Assembly: GCF_040605455.1 (NCBI RefSeq)
Contig: NZ_JBEXCV010000274.1
Coordinates: 1 to 6,405, forward strand
From: Embleya sp040605455
GTDB taxonomy: Bacteria; Actinomycetota; Actinomycetes; Streptomycetales; Streptomycetaceae
Length of the DNA: 6,405 bases
Direction: 5' to 3'
Shown: piece by piece, positions 1 through 6,269 of the stretch
Layout: each line of letters starts with the position of its first letter
Position numbering within the stretch: the first letter of the stretch is position 1
Translations under genes and position numbers: made by a program
The notes under the pieces: model-generated
What the model saw: the letters and a program-made list of their open reading frames with translations, nothing else
What the model was told of the DNA's origin: nothing
The model's database searches: none

Positions 1-1
1 C

Positions 2-3000
2 GCGGCGCCCGCCGCGGCCACCGTGCTCGCCGCCACCGCCGGCACCGCAGGCGGCTCGGGCGACTTCAAGGCCACCTCGCTGTCCCCCTCCGGCAGTTGG
101 AGTGCGGGCGGCAGCGCCGGCGGCTTCACCTGGAGCGATCCGATCCCGCTGCCGCCGACGCCGGGCGCGTTGGCGCCGCAACTGGCGCTCGGCTACTCCT
201 CGTCCGCCGTCGACGGCCGCACCTCGTCCACCTCCAGTCAGCCGTCGGTGATCGGCGAGGGCTGGGGCGGCCTGGAGCAGGGCTTCATCGAGCGGCGCTA
301 CCGGGGTTGTCGGGACGACAAGGACACGCCCGGGTCGAACACGGCCAAGGACGGTGACTGGTGCTGGGCCGGCGGCCAGTTCGTCACCGTCTCGCTCAAC
401 GGCAAGTCCGCCGAACTGGTCCGCGACGACACGTCCGGCACCTGGAAACTCTCCGACGACGACGGCTCCCGCGTCGAGCACCTGAGCGGTACCGCCGCCG
501 ACACCGGCAACGGCGACGACGGCGACGCGGTCGACGGTGCCAACGAGTACTGGCGGGTGACCACCGGCGAGGGCACCCAGTACTGGTTCGGCAAGAACCG
601 GATGGCGGGCTGGAGCACGGGCAAGCCGGAGACCAACTCGGTCTACACCGCGCCCGTCTTCGGCAACAACCCCGGCGAGCCCGGCCACCAGGCGGCCTTC
701 GCCGACTCGGCGAAGACCCAGGCCTGGCGCTGGAACCTCGACTTCGTCACCGACGTGCACGGCAACGCGTCCGCCTACTTCTACGACCGGGAAAAGAACT
801 TCTACGCCAAGAGCGGCGCCACCACCGGCACCGGCGAGTACACGCGCGGCGGCTACCCGATCCGCATCGAATACGGCCACCGCGCCGACACCCTCTACAG
901 TGCGCCCGCGCCCGCCAAGGTCGACTTCACCTACGCCGAACGCTGCCTGAGCGACTGCGGCACCTTCGACAAGGACCACGCGGCGAGTTGGCCGGACGTC
1001 CCGGTCGACCTGAACTGCGAGAAGGACAAGACCTGTTACATCGGGTCGCCGACGTTCTGGACCCGCAAGCGGCTGACCCGGATCGACACCTCGGTGTGGT
1101 CCGGCACCGGTACCGCCTACACCGCCGCCGACACCTGGGACCTGGAGCAGACCCTGCCCGGCAGCGGCGACCGGGGCGGCAAGGCCTTGTGGCTGGCCTC
1201 GATCACGCACACCGGCAAGGCCCCCGGCAGCGCGGCGATCACCCTGCCGAAGATCACCTTCGAGGGCACCCTGATGCCCAACCGGGTGGACGGGGCGGAG
1301 GGCCTGCCGCCGCTGTACAAGTACCGGATCACCCGGATCAACTCGGAGACCGGCGCGGACACCCTGGTCACCTACTCCCCGCAGGACTGCACGCTCACCG
1401 ACCTGCCCACGCCGGACACCAACACCCGGCGCTGCTACCCGGTGTGGTGGACCCCCGACGGTCAGACCGATCCGGTCAAGGACTGGTTCAACACCTATGT
1501 GGTCACCCGGGTCGCCGACGACGACCTGGTCGCCGGCAGCGGCTCGGCCACGGTGCTCACCTCCTACGAATACCTCGGTGGAGCCGCCTGGCACCGTGAC
1601 GAGGACGAGTTCACCCTCGACAAGCACCGCACCTGGAACCAGTTCCGCGGCTACGGCACGGTGCGTGTACGCAAGGGCGAGACCGACCCGGTGCTCGGCG
1701 AGACGGTGTTCTTCCGTGGCATGGACGGCGACTCGCTCGCCGACGGCAAGACCCGTTCGGTGGCCGTCCAGGGCATTACCGACCGCCCCGAGCTCACCGG
1801 GCAGATCCGCGAACAGATCAGCTACGACAAGGACATCGCCCGCGGCGGCACGCCCACGACGTCCACCATCACCGAACCCCGGGTGATCCGGCAGACCGCC
1901 ACCCGGCCCCGGCTCGCCGGGCTGCCCGCGCTGACCGCCAACCAGGTCAAGACCGGCACCGAGACCAAGAAGGTCCGCCTCTCCGACGGCAGTTGGCAGA
2001 GCGTACGCACCAATCGCACCTTCGACCAGGACGGCCAACCGCTCACCGTCGACGACGAGGGCGACGTCGCGGTCACCGGCGACGAGACCTGCACCCGCAC
2101 CACCTATGTCGGCGCCGACCGCACCGCGTGGCTGCTCGCCTATCCCGCCTCCGAACTGCACACCTCCGCACGCTGCTCGGTCGCCGCCGCCCCGGCGAAC
2201 ACCATCGCCGAATCACGCAACTACTACGACGGCCGGGCACTGGGCCAGGCTCCCGTGGCCGGCAAGGGCAACGCCACCCGGCAGGAGGGTCTGGAGCGCT
2301 TCGACGGCACCACCCCCGTCTACGGCGTCGCCGCGGTCACCACCCACGACCCCTACGGCCGGGAGTCGACCGTCACCGGCGAGGACGGCAAGGTCACCAC
2401 GACGACGTACACTCCCGCAACGGGCCGCAACCCGACCGAGGTCGCGGTCACCAACCCCAAGGGCTGGACCGGACGTACCACCGTCGACCCGGTACGCGGC
2501 CTGACCCTGAAGTCGGCTGACGTGAACGGACGCGGCTCCACCTCCGCGTTCGACGCGCTCGGCCGGCTGACCTCGGTGTGGTTGTCCGGCCGACCCACCA
2601 AGGACCCGGCGAACCTGGTCTACAGCTACGCCCCCAGCCAGTCCGCGCCCACCGCGGTGACCACCAAAACGCTGCTCGACGACGGCAGCTATCACACCGA
2701 AATCACGCTGTCCGACGGCCTGCTGAGGCCGCGTCAGGTACAGAGCCAGGTGGCCGACGGCCGGGTGGTCACCGACACCTTCTACGACGACCAGGGCCGC
2801 AAGGCCAAGGAGAACGCCGGATTCTTGAACGCCAAGGCGCCCACCGGCCAACTGCTGTCCGTCGCCGACGCGCAGATCCCGTCGCAGACCGCCTTCGAGT
2901 ACGACGGCCAGGGGCGCACCACCGCATCCGTGTTCAAGTCGCTCAACAACGAGCGTTGGCGGACCAGGACCCTGTACGGCGGCAACTGGGTGGCCACCGT

Positions 3001-6000
3001 GCCGCCCGCCGGCGGCACCACGACGCTCAAGGTCACCGACGTGGTGGGCCGCACCGTCGAACTGCGGCAGTACAAGGACGCCAACCCCGCCGACGGGGCA
3101 CCCGTTCCCGCCTACGACGCACCGCCCACCGCCTACGACGCGACGCGCTACCGCTACGACGCCGCCGGCAACCGGACCAAGGTGATCGATGCGGGCGGCA
3201 GCACCTGGACCTACGAGTTCGACCTGCGCGGCCGGCAGACCAAAGCGATCGACCCCGAAAAGGGCACCACCCGAACCACCTACGTGCCCGGCGGCAGGTT
3301 CGGCGCCGACCAGGTCGAGACGATCACCGACCCGCGCGGCCAAACCCTCGCCTACACCTACGACGAACTCGGCCGCAAAACCTCGATGCGCGAAGGCGGC
3401 ACGACCGGTTCGGTACGCGCCGAGTGGGCCTACGACCTGCCCGGCAACCTGGGCCTGGCCCACTCCTCGACCCGGATCGACAACGGCCTGCGCTACGTCT
3501 CGGAGACCACCGGCTACGACACCGCCGGCCACCCCAGCGGCGTCAAGGTCACCATCCCCGCCGCCCCCGGCGAGGAGAAGCTGGCCGGTGAATACACCAC
3601 CAGCAGCGCGTTCACCCCGGGCATCGGCCTGCTCGACACGGTCACCTACGGCCAGTCCTGGGGCGGCCTGCCCGCCGAGAAACTCGACTACGGTTACACG
3701 AAGTTCGGCCTGGCCAACTCGCTGGTCTCGGGCAACACCCGCTACGTCAACGGCACCCTGTACTCGCCCTTCGGCGAGGCGATCCAGACCCAGTTCGGCA
3801 ACGTCGGCCGGCGCACGATCGCCACGATGACCTACGCCGAGGACACCCGCCGGCTGGTCAGGTCCGTCGCGGACCGGGAGAAGGCCGGACCGCAGACCCT
3901 CGACGACCTGAACTACACCACCGACGCCGGCGGCAACATCGTCCGGGTCGTGAACAACCGCGACGACGCGACGAGCACGGACACCCAGTGCTTCGCGTAC
4001 GACTACCGCAGCCGGATGACCGAAGCCTGGACCGCGACCGACAACTGCTCGGCCGGTCCGGCCACGGGCGGCACACCCAAGGTCGGCGGCGTCGACGCCT
4101 ACTGGACCTCCTACACCTTCGACACGGTGGGCAACCGCCGGACCGAGAAGCAGCACGATCCCACCGGCAACACGGCCAAGGACGTCACCCGCACCTACAA
4201 CACCACCGCACACCGCCTGGACTCGGTGGACGCGGCCGGGCCCGGCGGCGTCAACCGCACCTCCTACGGCTACGACGACGCCGGCAACACCACCCGCCGC
4301 ACCGTCGGCGGCGACGACCGGAACATGACCTGGGACGTCGAGGGCCGGATGGCGACAGCCACCACGACCGTCGCCGGCCAGGCCGGGACCAGCAGCTTCG
4401 TCTACGACTCCGACGGCACCCGGCTGCTGCGCCGCGAACCCGACGGCGTCACGCTCTACCTGGGCAGCACCGAGCTCAAGCTCACCCGCGCGACCGGCAC
4501 GGTCACCGGCACCCGCTACTACGCGGGCGCAGGCGGGCAGTTCGTCCGCTCCTCGGACGGCAAGGCGTCGATCCTGATCGCCGACCACCACGGCACCAGC
4601 CAACTCGCCGTCGACTACGCGAGCATGAACCACACCCGCCGAGGCTCGATGCCCTACGGCGACGCGCGCGGCACCCAGCCCACCGTGTGGCCGGACGACA
4701 AGGGCTTCCTCGGTGCGCCCAAGGACTCCTCCACCGGCCTGACCCACATCGGAGCCCGCGAATACGACCCCGGCGCAGGCCGATTCATGTCCCGCGACCC
4801 GCAGACCGTCGCCGAGGACCCGGCCCAACTGAACCCGTACACCTACGGCGGCGGCAACCCGGTCAACATCGCCGACCCCAGTGGCATGGGCTGGGGCAGC
4901 TTCCTCAAGAAGACGGCCAAGGTCGTCGCGGTCGCGGTGGTCATCGCCGTGGTGGTCACCGCGGTCGTGGTCGCGGCACCGGTCCTGGTGCCTGCCGCCG
5001 CGGCGAGCGCGGGCATCGTGGCCGGCACCAGCGCGGTGGCCGTCGGCGCCGAACTCGGGCTCACCGCGGGCAGCCTGTACCTCGCCCAACAGGCCTTCGA
5101 GGAGGGCGGCAAACTCCCCGCCCGCAATCAGAGCGACGACAAGTGCAAGAAGAACAGCTTCGTCGCGGCCACCCCGGTGCTGCTCGCCGACGGCACGGCC
5201 AAGCCGATCGACCAGGTCCGGGTCGGCGACCGGGTCGCGGCGGCGCCGGAGGCCGACACCTCCAGCGGCACGGACCCCCCGGTCCGGTCGGAGCAGGTCA
5301 GCGCGATCCACGTCACCGACGACGACACCTCCTTCGTCGACGTCACCGTGGGCACCGCCGACGGCCCGCGCACCATCACCTCGACCGCCGACCACCGCTT
5401 CCTCGACGCCACCACCGGTGCCTGGACCCGTGCCGCCGACCTTGAAACCGGCGAGGAACTGCGTACCCCGACCGGCCGGGTCGAGATCCTCTCCGTCCGC
5501 CCGTACAGCACTACCGCGAAGACCTACAACCTCACCGTCGACCGGGTGCACACCTACTTTGTCCAGGCCGACCACACCCCGGTCCTGGTGCACAACGACG
5601 GCGGCGGCGACACCTGCGAGCACGTCGTGCTCGGCATCGGCAGGTATTCCGACAAGCTGGCCTGGGACTACCGCGCGGGACAGTCCGACCCGGCCAATCC
5701 CAAAGAGGAACCCTCGCCCCAGGCCCGCACGTTCAACCAGTCCTTCACAGGCGCCGACAACACCAGGAGCGGAGACCAGCACGGCAACGCGCCGCCGGCG
5801 TGGATGACCTCGGTCCAGGCGGCCGTCAACAACGAATCGACCCGGCTGTCCATCACGCTGGAGGGCCTGCCCGGGAATACGCCCCGGGAGAAGTTCCAGA
5901 ACGCGGTGCTGCGCGGCATGTGGGCCCAGCGGTACCCGAACTCGGACGGATGGCGCAAGGCCGCCTCGGACGGATATCAGACGGCCTGGGAGATGTTGAC

Positions 6001-6208
6001 CGTCTTCCGCGCCGTGCAGGAGAAGAAGCGCTCGTGGGGCAGCATCGAATGGTTCGACGGCGACGGCAGCGGAAACCGGCGTAAGGTCTCCACCGCGGAA
6101 ATGGGCTCCGCGCCGGACGACGACTGGGAAGACGAACTGCTCCAGATCTACGCGGCCATGCGGGACATGATGGAGAAGTGGGCCTGGCTCTTCGGCTCCC
6201 CGTGGTGA
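2..6208 (+). CDS. RHS/YD-repeat polymorphic toxin with Hint domain and C-terminal effector (5' partial)
   Basis: This is a giant secreted toxin of the RHS type: a beta-strand shell encloses a C-terminal toxin that is released by self-cleavage. The frame is already open at base 2 and continues into the GTG at 23, which has no Shine-Dalgarno sequence. Actinobacterial relatives carry a signal peptide and further N-terminal sequence, so the true start is upstream. From GTG 23 there are 2061 residues, ending at TGA 6206-6208 without a frameshift. Domain order is: N-terminal shell (13-772), about 16 YD repeats (773-1476), RHS core-associated domain (1477-1621, with GLTHIGAREYDP and ADPSG), hydrophobic segment (1633-1688), Hint domain (1708-1858) and effector (1859-2061). 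All 12 cysteines before the Hint domain occur as close neighbours, which fits an exported, disulfide-bonded protein. I saw no in-frame TTA codon. A short candidate immunity gene follows 61 bases downstream. Family assignment is firm; target and secretion route are not visible. Confidence 0.95.
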   Translation, partial: AAPAAATVLAATAGTAGGSGDFKATSLSPSGSWSAGGSAGGFTWSDPIPLPPTPGALAPQLALGYSSSAVDGRTSSTSSQPSVIGEGWGGLEQGFIERRYRGCRDDKDTPGSNTAKDGDWCWAGGQFVTVSLNGKSAELVRDDTSGTWKLSDDDGSRVEHLSGTAADTGNGDDGDAVDGANEYWRVTTGEGTQYWFGKNRMAGWSTGKPETNSVYTAPVFGNNPGEPGHQAAFADSAKTQAWRWNLDFVTDVHGNASAYFYDREKNFYAKSGATTGTGEYTRGGYPIRIEYGHRADTLYSAPAPAKVDFTYAERCLSDCGTFDKDHAASWPDVPVDLNCEKDKTCYIGSPTFWTRKRLTRIDTSVWSGTGTAYTAADTWDLEQTLPGSGDRGGKALWLASITHTGKAPGSAAITLPKITFEGTLMPNRVDGAEGLPPLYKYRITRINSETGADTLVTYSPQDCTLTDLPTPDTNTRRCYPVWWTPDGQTDPVKDWFNTYVVTRVADDDLVAGSGSATVLTSYEYLGGAAWHRDEDEFTLDKHRTWNQFRGYGTVRVRKGETDPVLGETVFFRGMDGDSLADGKTRSVAVQGITDRPELTGQIREQISYDKDIARGGTPTTSTITEPRVIRQTATRPRLAGLPALTANQVKTGTETKKVRLSDGSWQSVRTNRTFDQDGQPLTVDDEGDVAVTGDETCTRTTYVGADRTAWLLAYPASELHTSARCSVAAAPANTIAESRNYYDGRALGQAPVAGKGNATRQEGLERFDGTTPVYGVAAVTTHDPYGRESTVTGEDGKVTTTTYTPATGRNPTEVAVTNPKGWTGRTTVDPVRGLTLKSADVNGRGSTSAFDALGRLTSVWLSGRPTKDPANLVYSYAPSQSAPTAVTTKTLLDDGSYHTEITLSDGLLRPRQVQSQVADGRVVTDTFYDDQGRKAKENAGFLNAKAPTGQLLSVADAQIPSQTAFEYDGQGRTTASVFKSLNNERWRTRTLYGGNWVATVPPAGGTTTLKVTDVVGRTVELRQYKDANPADGAPVPAYDAPPTAYDATRYRYDAAGNRTKVIDAGGSTWTYEFDLRGRQTKAIDPEKGTTRTTYVPGGRFGADQVETITDPRGQTLAYTYDELGRKTSMREGGTTGSVRAEWAYDLPGNLGLAHSSTRIDNGLRYVSETTGYDTAGHPSGVKVTIPAAPGEEKLAGEYTTSSAFTPGIGLLDTVTYGQSWGGLPAEKLDYGYTKFGLANSLVSGNTRYVNGTLYSPFGEAIQTQFGNVGRRTIATMTYAEDTRRLVRSVADREKAGPQTLDDLNYTTDAGGNIVRVVNNRDDATSTDTQCFAYDYRSRMTEAWTATDNCSAGPATGGTPKVGGVDAYWTSYTFDTVGNRRTEKQHDPTGNTAKDVTRTYNTTAHRLDSVDAAGPGGVNRTSYGYDDAGNTTRRTVGGDDRNMTWDVEGRMATATTTVAGQAGTSSFVYDSDGTRLLRREPDGVTLYLGSTELKLTRATGTVTGTRYYAGAGGQFVRSSDGKASILIADHHGTSQLAVDYASMNHTRRGSMPYGDARGTQPTVWPDDKGFLGAPKDSSTGLTHIGAREYDPGAGRFMSRDPQTVAEDPAQLNPYTYGGGNPVNIADPSGMGWGSFLKKTAKVVAVAVVIAVVVTAVVVAAPVLVPAAAASAGIVAGTSAVAVGAELGLTAGSLYLAQQAFEEGGKLPARNQSDDKCKKNSFVAATPVLLADGTAKPIDQVRVGDRVAAAPEADTSSGTDPPVRSEQVSAIHVTDDDTSFVDVTVGTADGPRTITSTADHRFLDATTGAWTRAADLETGEELRTPTGRVEILSVRPYSTTAKTYNLTVDRVHTYFVQADHTPVLVHNDGGGDTCEHVVLGIGRYSDKLAWDYRAGQSDPANPKEEPSPQARTFNQSFTGADNTRSGDQHGNAPPAWMTSVQAAVNNESTRLSITLEGLPGNTPREKFQNAVLRGMWAQRYPNSDGWRKAASDGYQTAWEMLTVFRAVQEKKRSWGSIEWFDGDGSGNRRKVSTAEMGSAPDDDWEDELLQIYAAMRDMMEKWAWLFGSPW
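59..2338 (+). other. N-terminal RHS shell region (SpvB-like opening, cysteine-paired)
   Basis: Residues 13-772 form the conserved N-terminal half of actinobacterial RHS proteins. Recognisable landmarks are GDFKATSL (13-20), the GYSSSAVDGRT stretch followed by IGEGW and FIERRYRGC (ending at Cys96), DWCWAGG (Cys114), EYWRVTTGEGTQYWFG, TQAWRWNLDFV, SPTFWTRKRLTRI after the Cys308/312/332/338 cluster, and FRGYGTVRVRKG with FFRGMDGDSL. These match my memory of Streptomyces RHS proteins, where the region builds the start of the cage. The opening resembles the SpvB/TcC type of N-terminal module. No catalytic motif is visible. Residues around 690-772, including YYDGRALG, grade into the YD repeats, so the boundary is approximate. 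Confidence 0.75.
2339..4450 (+). repeat. Degenerate RHS (YD) repeat block, about 16 units
   Basis: Residues 773-1476 carry repeated [YF]D-x-x-G-[RN] units, each followed by a beta-hairpin-like stretch. Examples in order are DPYGRE, FDALGRL (843-849), YDDQGRK, YDGQGRT, DVVGRT, YDAAGNR, FDLRGRQ, YDELGRK, YDLPGNL, YDTAGHP, DAGGNIV, YDYRSRM, FDTVGNR, YDDAGNT, WDVEGRM and YDSDGTR (1461-1467). In structurally known RHS and TcC proteins such repeats form the spiralling wall of a hollow cocoon. The repeats are too divergent in DNA to be a recombination array; only short in-frame matches, such as those near 3156 and 4270, are shared. Cys1323 and Cys1342 lie inside this block. Confidence 0.9.
4451..4885 (+). 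other. RHS core-associated domain
   Basis: Residues 1477-1621 form the hallmark domain that closes the RHS cage. It begins with TLYLGSTELKL (1477-1487) and runs through RYYAGAGGQFVR and the ADHHGT segment. The signature GLTHIGAREYDPGAGRF starts at 1572, followed by MSRDP (Asp1592) and NPYTYGGGNPVN, and it ends at ADPSG (Asp1618 to Gly1621). In studied RHS proteins this domain acts as an aspartyl autoprotease that cuts the C-terminal toxin free inside the cage. The candidate aspartates are present here, but only one DPxG is seen, so cleavage at this point is an inference. Everything after this domain is the variable part of the protein. Confidence 0.92.
4919..5086 (+). other. Val/Ala-rich hydrophobic segment between RHS core and Hint domain
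   Basis: Residues 1633-1688 contain a run of about 24 almost uncharged Val, Ala and Ile residues (1633-1656). It is followed by a small-residue stretch rich in Ala and Gly (1657-1688), broken by Pro1653 and Pro1657. Two lysines (GSFLKKTAK) precede it and acidic EEGG follows. The pattern fits one or two membrane-spanning helices or a glycine/alanine-rich fusion-like helix. Comparable hydrophobic linkers occur in many RHS toxins after the core domain, where a role in toxin entry has been proposed. A structural packing role inside the cage is equally possible. Confidence 0.7.
5144..5596 (+). other. Hint (PT-HINT) autoprocessing domain
   Basis: Residues 1708-1858 form a Hedgehog/intein-type domain that would cleave the chain at its C-terminal His-Asn. 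Visible landmarks are a candidate nucleophile Cys1708, NSFVAATPVLLADGTAKPID (1711 onward), the VRVGDRV loop, the block-B type TADH motif (1788-1791) followed by RF, the AADLETGEELRT stretch, YNLTVDRVHTYFV, and the terminal TPVLVHN with His1857 and Asn1858. The next residue is Asp1859, not Cys, Ser or Thr, so protein splicing is not expected; simple cleavage is. The length of 151 residues is normal for the family. Cys1708 lies three residues before Asn1711, whereas in many relatives I recall the Cys directly precedes NSF. Confidence 0.9.
5597..6205 (+). other. C-terminal effector (toxin) domain, possibly polymorphic toxin type 27
   Basis: Residues 1859-2061, after the Hint cleavage site, are the variable toxin tip. 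Landmarks are CEHVVLGIGRYSDKLA (1865-1880), a Pro/Glu-rich linker (1885-1901), RTFNQSF (1902-1908), WMTSVQAAV (1927-1935), LSITLEGLPG (1942-1951), QTAWEM (1986-1991) and WGSIEW (2005-2010). This order of VVLG, RTFN, WM, SVTLDG-like, TAWEM and IEWY-like blocks matches my memory of proteins named 'polymorphic toxin type 27' in Streptomyces. I could not confirm this, and I know of no assigned reaction. No HxH, HNH or ART-type catalytic signature is obvious. An acidic, Trp-rich helix-like tail (2030-2061) follows the recognisable blocks. Codons ending in A or T are somewhat more frequent here than in the Hint domain. The toxin role follows from position; the family is tentative. Confidence 0.55.
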
Positions 6209-6215
6209 TCCGACA

Positions 6216-6255
6216 CCCCGGACCACGGTACGACGGCGGGCCGCCCGGTCCGGGG
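6216..6255 (+). terminator. Inverted repeat in the toxin/immunity gap; possible terminator or translation-control hairpin
   Basis: CCCCGGACC (6216-6224) is a perfect 9-bp match to the reverse complement GGTCCGGGG (6247-6255), with a 22-base loop that can itself fold at GGCG/CGCC (6235-6238 with 6242-6245). It starts 7 bases after the toxin stop. No T-tract follows, so a strong intrinsic terminator is doubtful, although actinobacterial hairpins often lack one. The 3' arm abuts the AAAGG of the next gene, so an effect on its translation is also possible. Confidence 0.4.
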
Positions 6256-6260
6256 AAAGG
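6256..6260 (+). promoter_or_regulatory. Ribosome binding site for the downstream gene
   Basis: AAAGG sits 9 bases before TTG 6270, a normal spacing, and supports that start. A second purine run, GGAG (6266-6269), touches the start codon and is too close to act. The alternative start GTG 6288 has no matching upstream site at good spacing. I saw no clear promoter in the 61-base gap, so the downstream gene is probably read from the toxin transcript. Confidence 0.55.
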
Positions 6261-6269
6261 CAGACGGAG

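Noticed and set aside
23..25. GTG at 23 as the true start of the giant gene
   Set aside because: The frame is open upstream to the window edge, there is no Shine-Dalgarno sequence before it, and no signal peptide follows; relatives have further sequence before this point.
361..1599. Plus-strand open frame of 412 codons inside the RHS gene
   Set aside because: It is rich in Arg, His and Gly and is explained by reading GC-rich codons out of frame; the RHS frame has clear domain matches over the same bases.
2339..4450. YD-repeat DNA as a recombination or CRISPR-like array
   Set aside because: The repeats are protein-level and irregularly spaced, with only short matching DNA stretches and no conserved repeat-spacer unit.
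2213..6226. Minus-strand open frame of about 4 kb
   Set aside because: It lies wholly opposite the RHS gene and its translation is a Gly/Val/Arg/Ala-rich mirror of GC-rich codons with no recognisable domain. Very high GC at third positions removes stops on the opposite strand.
6235..6245. Short palindrome GGCGGGCCGCC as an operator
   Set aside because: Such GC palindromes are expected by chance in this composition, and it lies in the loop of the larger inverted repeat; there is no other sign of an operator.
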